The notes under the pieces: generated by a model
What the model was told of the DNA's origin: nothing
What the model saw: the letters and a program-made list of their open reading frames with translations, nothing else
Databases searched by the model: none
Position numbers and translations under genes: made by a program
From: Ascochyta rabiei
Lineage: Eukaryota; Ascomycota; Dothideomycetes; Pleosporales; Didymellaceae
Reading direction: 5' to 3'
Assembly: GCF_004011695.2 (NCBI RefSeq)
Contig: NC_082412.1
Location: forward strand, 310,001 to 374,000
Length of the DNA: 64,000 nt
Shown: piece after piece, positions 26,452 to 37,649 of the stretch
Layout: every line of letters begins with the position of its first letter
Position numbering within the stretch: position 1 is the stretch's first letter

Positions 26452-29400
26452 CTACTCTACTCCATCATGAGCCATCGTTTCCCGATCCCGGTCATCTCCC
26501 TGCATGCCACTCAAGCCTTCGCTATTCTGCGTCCCCGTCTCGGTCAGACTCCCACCAACACTATCCCCCTCCCCTTCCGCATCATCTCCTTTGCACCCCA
26601 ACCCTGCCCAACTACTCCCTGCGGTGCGCATGACGAGTTCGAAATTGAGATCCCGGCTGAACCAGTGCTCGCGGCGCTTGGTCTTGCGCTCACCTCCCTC
26701 TATAGCGGTGCGGCTCGCTCTCGTGGTACGCGCGCGCTTCGCGCGGCCGCCCTCGGAGAGCAGGGTGCCGAGGCGAATGCGCTGGGCCTCGAGGGTCTGC
26801 TCGTGTGCGACGATGGAGCGGATGTAGGGTGCGAGGTCAAGGGTGATGAGCGGGAAGGGGCGGTCGAAGGAGGAGGGTGTTAGTGTGAAGGATGTGCGGT
26901 GGTCGTAAGTGGTGTCTTGGTCTGCGGGGGAGGCGAGGATGTCGAGGGCTGAGGCAAAGACTGAGCGGGTGATGGGGCTGTGCTTCCCGACTTCGGCTTT
27001 GTGTTGGAGGATTTGACGCGTGTAGGATTGCTCGAGGCTTGCTGGAACGGGCAGTGAGTGCTCTATCGCGTGATGGGCAAGGCCTGGGAATGTGTTGTGC
27101 AGAAGGATGTTTGTCTGTATGGCAAGTGCAGTATCAAGGCTGAGGAAATCTGTGCAGTCGTCCGCTTGCAGGAGGGGAGCATTGACGGTGTAGCTGAGGC
27201 GCTCCTTGTCGGTGATTGATGGCAGGGTGGGATCGATGGGCTGGTCATGCATGCTCTCGTAAGAGGGCAGACCTATGCATGAGTAGATGTCTGCGGCGCT
27301 GAGAGCATCTGAGAAATTGACTAGGTGGTCGAGCTCGTCGAGGTGAGCAAGTCGATCGTCTTTTTCAGAAGCGACAGACTTCCTGCTGGGCTTTTCTTCT
27401 GGAGTCCAAGACGTTGGGTTGATGCCCCAGTCGTTCCAGACCTCCATCAGCAACTCTTCTTCTTTGTCAAAAACGACATTGCTCCTGGTCTCAAACACAT
27501 TGTGCGACAGCCAACCCATGCCAGATTGATAGGTGCCTTCACTTGCGACCCTCAGCAAGCGACCTTGTGCGTCGACATCCTTGCCAGGCGGCCAACGCTG
27601 ATACATCCACTCCAGCCCACCCTTCTTGTCACCAACAGACATCTGACACCAGAAGTTGAGCTCTGTGATACTGGCTCGAAGATCGTGGTTTTTGGAGTTG
27701 TAGAGATCCGTGACGGCTTGTCGCTGCAGTATGTGTCCCTCTCTACCTGCCAGTGCAACCAGGTAATCAGTGGCGAGGTCAACAGGCGGCGGATTGAAAC
27801 GCAGTACAGCTGCCATCGGTAACGCTTGCGTTGGTATTTGCAGTTCATCGTTGCAGGTAATGACGATGGGCCTCTTCGATTGCGAAGCGAGCTTGATGAT
27901 CTGAGCCCAGAAGTTTTGGTCTTCTTCAAAGAGAATGTCAGCCTCCTCAACAAGTATCAGCGACTGTTTCTGCGACTTGCGCGAGGCTACAACAGGTAGC
28001 ATAGCTTGAGCAGCTGGTATACTTCTCGCCTTCGCTGGAGATTGCACCACGACCCGGGCCTTTGGCTTTGGTCTTGGTTCGGGCTTTGTGGCGGGCTTTG
28101 CTGTGAAGAACGAAGTCATAGTGCCCTGTCGCCCACTGTCGAGATCTTTCTGAAACTCCTTGTCGCGCTCGTTTTCCGTATCATCAGCTGAGACAAGAGA
28201 AGCGGATTTCGTCTTGGCTGGCAAGTCGCTTCGCTGATGGTTTACCAGATGATTGGCAGTCATGTCGCCGACTTTATCTTGGATGTCTTTGCCAGCGCGC
28301 CGAACACCAGAGTGGAGCTCAAAAACCTCAAAGTCCAGCTCTTTAGCCACAGCGTACACTGTAGCGCTCTTACCGCACCCGTGTGGTCCGCTCAAGAGGA
28401 TGACATTCTTATTTCTTGTCCATCGTGGCCGCCTCAAGGAAGGACACTGACGCGGTGCAGCACCCTCACGTTGGGGTAACTCGATCATGTCATCATCATC
28501 GTCGTCCTCATCGTCCGACACGATGAAGTCGTCTACCGCTGTTCTTCGCTTTTTTCGAGGTGGCTTCCTCGCATCTAGTGGAGCCGTAGTTTTTGAGATA
28601 TCCTGTGCGGCACCAACAGCCATGACAGTCAAACTCTTCAGCCAGTCTTTGAGTGCGAATGCTTCACTCCCCGGTTGCAGCACATGGTCTGCCCGCCCTG
28701 GTCTGTACTTTTGCGCCCATGCCTGGGGTTCACACCTGCCTTCGTCAAAGGAGGTAAGGGTGTGTTCGATCTCATCGAACAGTGTGGTGATGGCTGAATG
28801 GGTTTTGGCAAACAACCGATCTGATAATGTCTCCAGCGGTGCTCGAATCTGGGCCCGTACCTTGTGTTGGATGTCGATCCCCGTGGTCAGTAAGCGCATT
28901 GGCAAACGCACATCCTCAGGAGGCGCGAAGTCTAGATTTACCGGATCAGGTCTTGTGCTCAAGACGTCCGACAGCTGCCGAGCCAATCTGTTGATGACCT
29001 CTTCCTCGGCTGGCAGTGAGTAGATGCTGCTCTTCAGCTTTGCAGGCTTCAGTGGCATTCCTTCAGCTGGTGACTGCATGGTTGGTGGGACCGCGTCCTC
29101 ATTATCGAGGTTCCGAACATGTGCAGTCGCCTTTGAAGGCCACAGAGGTTCGTTCAGACCCGACTGCTTGGCCAGTCGGTTGTTCCTCGATGCCATACCG
29201 AAAGCCGGCATGGATTCATCATCTTCCCCTTGCTCCTTGCGTCTCTCAGCCCTCAGCTTGCCCGGGGTGCATGCACTCTTCCTGGGAGTGACAGGTCGAC
29301 GTTCGGCCTCTGGCCTTGTAGGGACTTCCGCTTTCTTCTGTCCAGCCTTGCCCGTGAAGAAGGGATGGGGCGCCTTGGGCGGTCCAACGGGCTTAGGAGG

Positions 29401-30410
29401 AATGACCGCAGTGCGCTTGTTCGACGACTTGCTGCCACATAGTATGGCCTCGATCATTCGTCCCAACTCTAATCTCGATTCGCTATCTGATCCGTATTTG
29501 ATGACGGTGATGGTTGCTGACAGGTTGGTCGTCTTCGTGGCTTTTCGAGGACGTCCTCTCTTTTTGGGCGTAGTTGATGCTGGTGGATTGGGCTTCGGCG
29601 GACTCGACACGAGCTTACCGGTTTTTGTGACTTTGATCTGCTTCTTCGGTGTGGTGTTTTCGGCTGTGCGATCAACAGCTCCCGGGGGTGGATTGTCATT
29701 GCCCGTCGCCGCATCCTGGGCAGCGTTCGGTGGTGTGACAGACGGTGACGCATGATCGGCGGCTTGTGGGAGAGATGACTCGGGTACCGCATCTTCGAGC
29801 GCATCTTTGGGGGTTTGTGGAAGTGGCAAACCCAGAACAGTGTCTTTCGGTGTGCTTGCAACCAGTGTATCTACCATGACATCGTCTATAACTTGTTGGG
29901 TGCCTACGGAGGCTGCTTCGGTGTGCAACTGTTGGTACAGATCTGGCGGCGGTCCTCCAATAGAGAGGTTTCCACGCAGCACCTTTGAAGCGGGCTTTGG
30001 CGATGCCGTCCTTCGCCGTTTCCGTCTATCCAGGTTCAAGTCGTGTTCCAACGAAGGTCCTGCCAGGGCGTGTGCAACGTCTACGCCGGTGGACTTGACG
30101 GCTGGCCTGCGGGCAAAGCTGTCGAGCGATGGCTGGTCCTTCGCGCTCGCAACTCTTTTCGTCCGTTTCTTGCGCGGCTTCGTCAGCTGAGGGCCTGTGT
30201 TCTGCTCGTGGCAGTCGTGATCATGATTGCGGTCGTCATGCGTCGCGGTGGGCTCGTTCACATCCGGTTCCGAGGCTCCTTCTTCTGCGCACTGTTAACA
30301 CGAGCGTGTCTGCATGTCACGAGGTGCATACTGGAGGCCTTGGAGAAGAATGGATGTACGTTCTTGGGCTCTTCTAGATGCATGGCCGTGTGCACTGCAG
30401 TAAGAGCCAT
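26452..30410 (-). CDS. ELG1: ELG1/ATAD5-like PCNA-unloading AAA+ ATPase
   Basis: A short first exon (30332-30410) and a long second exon (26452-30284), separated by a 47 bp intron (GTATGC donor, TTAAC branch, CAG acceptor), encode 1303 residues. The long disordered N-terminal half contains two HPFF motifs: NVHPFFSK near residue 20 and APHPFFTGK near 335. These resemble PCNA-binding motifs. An acidic cluster VSDDEDDDDDDM precedes the ATPase. Walker A is GPHGCGKSATVYA (about 659-671). LILVEEADILFEED is the Walker B region seen in Elg1/ATAD5. Elg1 forms an RFC-like complex with Rfc2-5 that removes PCNA from DNA after replication. RAD24 and CTF18 are the alternatives, but the VEEADILFEED block and long N-terminus favour Elg1. 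A second ATG at 30383 could be the start. Confidence 0.88.
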
Positions 30411-30813
30411 TGACCGAGGGTACAATCACCGCGACATGGTTGGTTGGTTGGAGCAGAGGCAAATGGAGGAAACAGATTCGTGCAGGGCGTGTCTGCAGGG
30501 CGTGTCTGCAGGGTCCGGGAGTGGGAGACGACGTGTGGAAGCGTGATGGGACTGCCTCCAGCACGGCTCCGCGTCTACGCGACATGAGGCACGCGACGCG
30601 CCCTAAGGGCCTGAGGGCCTGAGCTAAAGTGCTGCAGGGGGCCCCGCTTCTCTGCTGTTGGAGCCACAGCCAGCACGGGCCATACGGTGCGCCACAGTGC
30701 AAGCCACGGCCAACTTTTTCATCGTCTCCATGTCGAAAAGTGCAGGCGCGGCGAGTGCAGCGATCCAAGCCAACCCCAACCTCACCCACCACACCCCAGG
30801 CCCGACCAAGACA
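30411..30813. other. divergent promoter of ELG1 and the UTP8-like gene
   Basis: About 400 bp shared by two divergently transcribed genes. It contains a local run of CTGCAGGGCGTGT repeats (about 30483-30512) and a CTAAGGGCCTGAGGGCCTGAG palindrome-like stretch (30602-30622). Confidence 0.6.
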
Positions 30814-33669
30814 ATGTCGCCCGACAAGGAAATTGGCGCGCCCTACACTTTGGCTTCGCTGTCCAAGCCCGTCAGTTCCACAAACGGGCGCATCCATGCG
30901 ACGGGCGTGTGCAGCATCAGTGGAGTCAGGAAGAGGAAGCGCACAGAGATTGTGGTCGGTGTCGAGGGCGAGTGCATCGGCATCTACAGCGTGGGTTGCC
31001 TTGGCTGTGACTCGAATGCAACACTAAATCCCACTCAGCTGCAAAACCCGCAACTCGTCACCTCGTATGCGCTCCCGCCCAGCGCATCCTTCACCGCCGC
31101 CCCATACTCGACCTACCGCAAGGGCTCGTCCAAGACGCCCGCTCAGCGCTTCACCTATGCCTCCGTTACCGATTCGACTGCCGGCGCAAAGTCACAGCTT
31201 GTCTGCTTCCACGAGACGATCCTCGGCGACAATGCAGAGACTGCGAAGACCTCGTACACACCTTCCAACGGCTCCCAGGTCTCCACCATCGAGTCGCTCC
31301 CGGTCGCTGCTGGTGGCGGCTCGAGCAAGGACTCAACACACGACGTGCTCGCTACCTTTGAAAACGGCGACGTCATCTGTTTGTCGGCAGACCTCTCGAC
31401 TGTCAGCTGGGTTGCGAACTTGCTGTCCGTAGGCTCGCAGAAGACAAAGGACTTCAAAATGGAGAACGTCACGCTGTCGACAGCCCGGAACGTAATACGA
31501 GGCCTTCTGCGCGGTCGAGAAGACATTGCGGCCTTGCTGAGCCCTGAATCGAACGAAGCCTCAGACTTGTTGGAGCTCACACAGATACTCTGCGTCATCG
31601 GCCAGAATGCAAGCGGAACCAGGGTACTGCAGCTTCTGCAGCTGCAGCCTCGCAACGCAGACCTTCCTTCTGCCCAGCTGCAGCCCCTCAAACACCTGCT
31701 TTCGTTGAGCTTGCCAAAGCCTTCGAGCATACTGCTTCGCACAGACTCAGTTGCCACTTACTCCCTCCACCCCACCAGTGGCGCGCTGCACATCTTGGTC
31801 GACGGCGGCATCATCTCGTATGATCTGTCAGGGACGGTGCCGAGGATCAATTCCGAGCTCCTGCTCACCGAAGCGAAAATCGACTCCTTCCTGCGCATAT
31901 CCCAAGACATCGTCTTCGCAACTTCACCAGGCTCTTGCCGTGCATTCGACGTCAAATACAACTCTCTGCAAGCCCACCTAGCCCTGGGTCTGGCTCCCGG
32001 ATCCGGCGATGCCGCCTCCCCCCGGAAGCGGAAGCACGGCCAGCCGGAACCCGAGACAACGGCTACACCACAGTTGGTAGCGTACTATGCAGAGCTCGGC
32101 CTTGTCGTGGCTGTACGGGATGACGAGCTCCTTGGCATGCAGTACGCAGGCACCAACGCACGCAAGCGGGTCAAGACTGAAGGCACTCTGCTTATCGATG
32201 CGCTGGGCAAGGGCATCGCAAAGCCCAAAGCTGGCGCTGAATCAGCCAAGTGGCTGGACAGGAAAGAGAAGTTGGACCGCTACGCTTCAAAGAGCAAGAT
32301 TGCCAAGTTCGAAGGAGTCCTCGCCTCGTGTCTAGGCATTCCGCTGGAGAAGAAGACGGATGCACAGACAAAGCAAGAGAACGAGGTGAAGGGTGGACCT
32401 TTGACTGACGGGGTTGGGCCAAAAATCGCAGAGGAAGACGCCACCGCTGTGGACAAGGCTGACGAGGAGCCCTCTGAGGACCAACTGCGGAAGTGGAACC
32501 TGCCTTCGGCCATCCCAGAGTCGCAACGGCAGCTGCACCGCCAGCATGCTCTGTATGCACTCAGCAAGATCTTCCGGTTCCAAGGCAGCACCCTGAAGGT
32601 TGCCTTTTTCCCACCAAACGTTTTCCAGTGGTTGTTGCAGATTGGCCATCTCACCAAAGAGTCGATTCGTCGAGCACTACTGGACGAAGCGCCCGAGTTT
32701 GCTCACGCCGTCCCGAAGATCACAGATGGAGACATTGTCAAGGCCATGGTAGCCTTTGACCCAGAGCTCCACCTCCTCTCCGCTGTGCTCAACCACAAGC
32801 ACTTCCTTCCCATTGGTGAAGTTGTTGAAGCCATCCGGCTCCTGACCCAGAGTCTAGACGACAAGCCAGAGACGAGCGAAACAGCCAAGCTCCTTGCCAA
32901 CGGAACCGCCCCAGCAGACGAAGACATGGACGTAGACACTGAGCTCGACGCCGCAACCACCGAAGTTGACCACGCCCTCACCGTCCTTTCCAACGGCGTA
33001 TCCATCCGCTCCAACACGCTTCGCCCCGCGCTCACCCGCCTGCACACCTTCCCCGCGCCTCTCATCAGCTCCACCCTCCGCTCCGTCCTGCCCAGACGGG
33101 ATCTCGAGTCCCTGATCCGCCTTCTCCACTTCGAGCTCAAGAACGGCGGGTGGTCAAGCCAGTACGACTTCATCGACCCGGAAGCCTCGACCGACGACTC
33201 ACCTGACGACCACGCCGTAACCATCATCGCGTCGCTGCTATCCAGCACCCTCGACGCCATCGGCGCCGGCGCCTGGCTCGCCGCGGTAGGAACCCCAAGC
33301 TCAGGCGACGAAGGCAAAGAAATCATCGACGCCCTGCACGCCGACACGTCGGAAGCGCTCAACGGCTTCTGGGAAGCGCGCTACATGCGCGGTCTCCTCG
33401 GCGAGTTCCTCCGCTACGCAGCCAACACGCCCAAGTCCCAGAAACCATCGACCAGATCCCTCGAGAACCAAAACAAGCCCTTCGCGCCTTCGCCAAGGGA
33501 AGACGGCGCGGACCTCCCCATGCTTCCCCTCGGCGGCAGGCCCGATATGGGCGTGGAGAAGACGAAGCAGGGTAAAGGCGGGCGCAGGGAGGAGAGGAGT
33601 AAGCGCGAGATTGGTATGTTGATCAGTAAGAAGGTGCCCAAGTATAGCTTTGAGAGGATTGTGGTCTAG
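30814..33669 (+). CDS. UTP8-like small-subunit processome protein
   Basis: A single exon encodes 951 residues from MSPDKEIGAPYTLASLSKP. I chose this ATG for its A at -3 and because the family begins this way; an ATG at 30730 would add 28 low-complexity residues. The first half looks like a degenerate beta-propeller (KRTEIVVGVEGECIGIYSV, VLATFENGDVICLSADLS, LHILVDGGIISYDL). The second half is helical with acidic linkers and ends in RSVLPRRDLESLIRLLHFELKNGG and a basic tail (KGGRREERSKREIG). This layout fits fungal Utp8 (t-UTP/UTP-A subcomplex), which binds nascent pre-rRNA and supports rDNA transcription and 18S maturation in the nucleolus. The family is poorly conserved, so the assignment is moderate. 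An NOL11-like relative would have the same role. Confidence 0.6.
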   Translation: MSPDKEIGAPYTLASLSKPVSSTNGRIHATGVCSISGVRKRKRTEIVVGVEGECIGIYSVGCLGCDSNATLNPTQLQNPQLVTSYALPPSASFTAAPYSTYRKGSSKTPAQRFTYASVTDSTAGAKSQLVCFHETILGDNAETAKTSYTPSNGSQVSTIESLPVAAGGGSSKDSTHDVLATFENGDVICLSADLSTVSWVANLLSVGSQKTKDFKMENVTLSTARNVIRGLLRGREDIAALLSPESNEASDLLELTQILCVIGQNASGTRVLQLLQLQPRNADLPSAQLQPLKHLLSLSLPKPSSILLRTDSVATYSLHPTSGALHILVDGGIISYDLSGTVPRINSELLLTEAKIDSFLRISQDIVFATSPGSCRAFDVKYNSLQAHLALGLAPGSGDAASPRKRKHGQPEPETTATPQLVAYYAELGLVVAVRDDELLGMQYAGTNARKRVKTEGTLLIDALGKGIAKPKAGAESAKWLDRKEKLDRYASKSKIAKFEGVLASCLGIPLEKKTDAQTKQENEVKGGPLTDGVGPKIAEEDATAVDKADEEPSEDQLRKWNLPSAIPESQRQLHRQHALYALSKIFRFQGSTLKVAFFPPNVFQWLLQIGHLTKESIRRALLDEAPEFAHAVPKITDGDIVKAMVAFDPELHLLSAVLNHKHFLPIGEVVEAIRLLTQSLDDKPETSETAKLLANGTAPADEDMDVDTELDAATTEVDHALTVLSNGVSIRSNTLRPALTRLHTFPAPLISSTLRSVLPRRDLESLIRLLHFELKNGGWSSQYDFIDPEASTDDSPDDHAVTIIASLLSSTLDAIGAGAWLAAVGTPSSGDEGKEIIDALHADTSEALNGFWEARYMRGLLGEFLRYAANTPKSQKPSTRSLENQNKPFAPSPREDGADLPMLPLGGRPDMGVEKTKQGKGGRREERSKREIGMLISKKVPKYSFERIVV

Positions 33670-34040
33670 GGTGCTGCTGTGGGGGGTGGTGGGGAGGGGG
33701 GGACGGAGTGGATCGGTAGATGCTGGTGGATGGTGCTGGGTTCGTGAATGTGTACCGTGACGCGATGCTAGGAGAGGTGGTGAGGGCGAGATGCTGTTGG
33801 TCTGTCTTGGCGGTGTCACATGCGTGGAGCATTGGATAGACAGAGTCGTGTAGCTCGCCGAGACGCGGTGCGTTCGTAGTAGCAAGCAAAGGAAACTGTA
33901 CGACGACAACTGGTTCACGAAAAGCAGTAGACTCTAGTATCCAGCTTCATAACTGCACTATTCTTCTACGTCTAAACCCAATGCTCTACTCTTCTAGTCT
34001 TGATTCTAGTTTTGATTGCAGTCTCGATTGTGTTGCCCGT
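33670..34040. other. convergent 3' flanks
   Basis: About 370 bp between the stops of the UTP8-like gene and the OYE-like gene. A TCTAGT/GATTCTAGTTTTGATT-like short repetition occurs near 33990-34030. Nothing else is recognisable. Confidence 0.5.
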
Positions 34041-35387
34041 CTACGCAGACGCAGTCCCGTACGGCACGACCTGCGCGCTGGTGATGTCGACGTAGCCATA
34101 TTCCCGCTGATTGGTGTTGTTTGCCATCTTCTCGGTCCACGTGCCCACGTCCTGCAAGAAGGGCCCCATGTTCTCCTCTTGCGAGAGGTCGATGGGCTCT
34201 TGGTCCTTGCCGACCAGGCGCATCTGCGTGCCGGCTGCGATGTTGGTCAGGATGAAGTTGTTTTCGTCGATACGCTGCTTGATGGCGCCGGTGACGGTGC
34301 CCTCGAGGATGTCCTTGCAGAGACGGGGTTCCTGCGCGAGAGGGCGCGCGAGGCCTACACCGTCGACGACGTCGAGAGCGGCGACCATGGCGCCGACTGA
34401 CTTGAAGCCACCAGTGATGTAGGTCTTTGTTTTGCTGAGGACGGGGGCGATGGACTCGGCAAACTCCAGGAAGAAGCCCTCGCGCTTCTTGGTGGTCTCG
34501 CGCTGGTGAACGAATGCATTCTTCTCGTAAGTGCCACCAGACAGCTCGACGAAGTCAAACTTGTTCTCCTCGAGGATCTTGCAGATTTGCCTGGCCTCGT
34601 CTGGGTTGAAGCCATTGTCCTGGAACTCGACCGAGTTGAGCTTGATGCCTACAACAAAGCTCGAGGACACGCGCTTGCGAATTGCGTCGGTGATCTCAAC
34701 AATGATGCGGGCACGGTTCTCAATGGAGCCGCCGTACTTGTCGGTGCGCTTATTGGTGGTGGGCGACAGGAATTGCGCGAGGAGGTAACCGTGAGCGCCG
34801 TGAAGTTCAATGCCGCTGTAGCCGGCCTTCTCAAGGTACTGGGCTGCGTGGACAAAGCCTTGGATGATGTTGGCAATGTCCTCGTCGGTGGCAGCGCGGG
34901 GCTTCGCGAAGGTCATGCCCATGACCTCGCCTTTCAGTTGGACGTCGCTGGCGGAGACGGGGTTCTTCTGAATCTTGGACTCGACCTGTCGTCCCGGGTG
35001 AGAGACCTGGCCGACGATGAGGGAGCCATGCTTCTTTGCTTCTGTGGCCAGCTCCTTGAATGCCTCGAATCGCTCGCCGGAGAAATCGGAGTCGCGGGGA
35101 ATGATGGGGTTGCCGGCAGCCTCGAGTTGGTCGTATTCGATCATGATGTTGCCGGTAAGAATGAGACCAATGCCGCCCTCGCCCCATCGTCGGTACAGGT
35201 TGATGAGGTTCTTGGAAGGTACACCGCGAGCCTCGAGGTTCTCGGGGTCCCAGCTGGACATGCGCTCTGTCATGGCACCCTTGAGGAAGCGGTTGGGAGC
35301 GGATTGTCCAGAGAACTCGAACTTGAGAGGCTTGCCCAAGGCAGAGGCATCGCTGGAGCTGGACTCGTATCTCGCCGAAGGTGCCAT
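34041..35387 (-). CDS. NADH:flavin oxidoreductase, old yellow enzyme-like
   Basis: A single exon encodes 448 residues. The protein is an FMN-dependent TIM barrel of the OYE family (PF00724). NRFLKGAMTERMSS lies near the start, then GLILTGNIMIE and GQVSHPGRQ. HGAHGYLLAQFLSP, NKRTDKYGGSIENRARI is the diagnostic block with the substrate-anchoring His-x-x-His pair. VELSGGTYE and a C-terminal phosphate-binding region, TGGFKSVGAMVAAL with GLARPLAQEP, complete the FMN site. Such enzymes reduce activated C=C bonds with NAD(P)H. The arrangement resembles the fungal group related to bacterial 2,4-dienoyl-CoA reductase/thermophilic OYEs rather than yeast OYE1. The physiological substrate is unknown. No neighbouring secondary-metabolism genes are seen. 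Confidence 0.92.
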   Translation of the reverse strand: MAPSARYESSSSDASALGKPLKFEFSGQSAPNRFLKGAMTERMSSWDPENLEARGVPSKNLINLYRRWGEGGIGLILTGNIMIEYDQLEAAGNPIIPRDSDFSGERFEAFKELATEAKKHGSLIVGQVSHPGRQVESKIQKNPVSASDVQLKGEVMGMTFAKPRAATDEDIANIIQGFVHAAQYLEKAGYSGIELHGAHGYLLAQFLSPTTNKRTDKYGGSIENRARIIVEITDAIRKRVSSSFVVGIKLNSVEFQDNGFNPDEARQICKILEENKFDFVELSGGTYEKNAFVHQRETTKKREGFFLEFAESIAPVLSKTKTYITGGFKSVGAMVAALDVVDGVGLARPLAQEPRLCKDILEGTVTGAIKQRIDENNFILTNIAAGTQMRLVGKDQEPIDLSQEENMGPFLQDVGTWTEKMANNTNQREYGYVDITSAQVVPYGTASA

Positions 35388-36265
35388 GTTGATGTGTATG
35401 GAGGTATTCGTAGATAGGATGGCTACGATGAAATGGTCTATATGGATATCTTGCAGAGGGGAGAAGGAAGTATAGTTGCAAATAAAGCGAGTATCAGCAC
35501 GAGCATCCGGAGGCTCCTTTACACTTTGCGCACAATTGCATCTTACAAATCAACCTCCGTCGCGGTCCGTTCCCGAGGTTTCGGCGCGTTGCCAACGTGT
35601 TGCGGGCTAAGGTAAGACTACGTCATGGGTCAACCCACACATTGCCTCTTCGAGGCGATTCACCGCCGTGAGCATGGTGGCATGGTGCGTGGACAAGGGA
35701 GTCGAGACCGTTGCTGGAAAGTTGATCTTGGCGAGATTGTACGTGCGCCGGCAATCGAGCGTGGCATCATCTGCCGTGGCAAGGTGGGCGGAAGTGTGGA
35801 GTGCTCCTGGCCCGATCATTGGCCGGTCTCCTCTGGGGCCAGGGGCACCGTGTCCTCTGCTCAAAGAGACGGACTGGGTTGGGCGCTGGGACGTGTAGCA
35901 AGAAAAAAGGCCTGGGCGGTTAGATTGACGAGAGACCAGAGAGGAGTGGTGGGGGTGCAATGAAAATCATGAAAGTAGGCAGGTGCAGGCAGGGACGGTA
36001 AGGCGCAAATCAGGAAACAACCGTGCACGACGTTGGCTGCTTTGTGCTTTGCTAGACGACGCGGAAATAAGAGGCGGTGGTGGTAGAAGGCAGAAGGTCA
36101 TGTCTCGTTGCAGTCACAAAGGACGGGTATCTAGATTGTGGCATTGTGCGCAGCATTCGCGTGCGCTCTGCGGTGCCCAGATTCTTTCTTTCTTTTTCTC
36201 TTTTTCTCTCTCTTTCCTCTTCTCTTTCTTTCCTCTTCTCTTTCTTTCTCTCCTCTTCTCATTCT

Positions 36266-36266
36266 G

Positions 36267-36357
<91 letters not shown>
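36266..36357. repeat. (CTTT)n microsatellite within a pyrimidine-rich tract
   Basis: About 23 near-perfect CTTT units lie inside a longer polypyrimidine stretch (about 36181-36400) just beyond the 3' end of ALB1. The rest of 35388-36409 contains the OYE promoter and no recognisable gene. Confidence 0.95.
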
Positions 36358-36359
<2 letters not shown>

Positions 36360-36409
36360 TTCTCCTTTTTCTCCTTCATCTCCTTCTTCTCTCCGTCTGC
36401 TGTTTTGTC

Positions 36410-37035
36410 TCACAACAGCTCGTCCTCCTGTGCGGATGCTGCTGGGCCGCTCGCAGGGGCTGCAGCTGCGGCCTCCACCGTCTTCCCTTCACTCTGTAGG
36501 GCAGCGTCTCTCGCAGCTGCAGCGTCGTCCATGTCCTCGTCGCTGACCCACTCACGCTCCTTTTTGCTCGCCGCGGTCTCGTTGTCGTCTGCCAAGGTAG
36601 CAGAAGCGCTCTTCTTCCCGCTCGTGCTCTCTCCGTTGATGTCGTCCCACAGCTTGGCTCGCTCCTTGATGGAGGCAGCCTTCGTTATGCTCTTCGCCTT
36701 CTTCAGCTCCCACTTGTCCATGTCGTCTGCTGCGCGCTCCATGGCCTTTTGCGCGCGGACTCGCTGTGCGCGCTTGAGGTTACCGCCCTTCTTCTTGGAG
36801 ATGCCGGCATTCTGCGCGGAGAGGACGTGGTGCTTCGCTTCCGAGGGCCTCGAGGGCGAGTGTGAGTCTCGCGTCCTGGTCTTGACGTCCTCGGGGAGCT
36901 TGATGGAGGGAGAAGCAGCGCGGCGAGCAGCACGGGAGTGGGGGGCGACCTCTGCAGCAGTGGTCAGGCATGGTTTCACGGCGCTGCATGGAGGCTTTGC
37001 GTACGCTTCTTCTTGAGCTTGGCCGTCTTTGCCAT
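36410..37035 (-). CDS. ALB1: ribosome biogenesis protein ALB1
   Basis: Exon 1 (37005-37035) and exon 2 (36410-36951), joined across a 53 bp intron (GTACGC donor, CTGAC branch, CAG acceptor), encode 190 residues starting MAKTAKLKKKQVAPHSRAARR. The basic start, then AQNAGISKKKGGNLKRAQRVRAQKAMERA and ITKAASIKERAKLWDDIN, fit the fungal Alb1 family. Alb1 partners Arx1, a nuclear-export and 60S assembly factor, on pre-60S particles shuttling between nucleus and cytoplasm. The C-terminal quarter is acidic and Ala-rich, which varies between species. The tiny first exon would be missed by an open-frame search; its junction restores the expected basic N-terminus. Confidence 0.8.
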
Positions 37036-37469
37036 TGTGAAGCGGTGTTCTGTGAAGACTGGAGCGAGTTTGTTTCAAGCAACGCGCTGGATCTGGCTGT
37101 CACCAAAATGTGCACGGCGGATTCAAGCGAGCCAGAAGCGAGCCGTGTGTGGAGTGCAGTGAATGTGTTGCTGTCGAGCGTTGGAGAGCGGACGGCCCTT
37201 GCCCTCTAGAATATTCACGTTTCAACTTTACGGTGGGTCCGTTCAGCCATTCAGGTCCCGCACTCGCCGGACCCTCCAAGAGTCCAAGACAGCCTCACAG
37301 TCTCTGTCCTTGTCTCGCCCACAACACGCGGTCCTTGCTCTTCATGTGGCAGGCAGACGCGACGCCATTGTGCTTGCTGTGTCTGATGCGCTGGCCCGAG
37401 GGTAGAGCCGGCGTTTGATTGTCTCGTTGCCTCGCATTCCGTCTCTTTGTAAATACCAGAGCCCTTCTC

Positions 37470-37640
37470 CACCACCACCACCACCACCACCACCCCCACC
37501 CACACACACACACACACACATCCCTAGCCACCACGCACCCAAGCACTCACGCACCCACGCCGCCACGCACCCAAGCACTCACGCACCCACGCAACCACGC
37601 ATCCACGCGCCCACGCATTCACGCACCCACCCCTACCACC
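37470..37640. repeat. (CCA)n, (CA)n and a CACGCACCCAAG-type minisatellite
   Basis: Three adjacent low-complexity arrays lie upstream of the ubiquitin protease start: (CCA/CAC)n at about 37470-37499, (CA)n at about 37500-37520, and imperfect 8-12 bp units of CACGCACC/CAAGCACT to about 37635. They end about 10 bp before the ATG. The remaining divergent promoter (37036-37469) shows nothing else. Confidence 0.9.
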
Positions 37641-37649
37641 CACCGAGCG

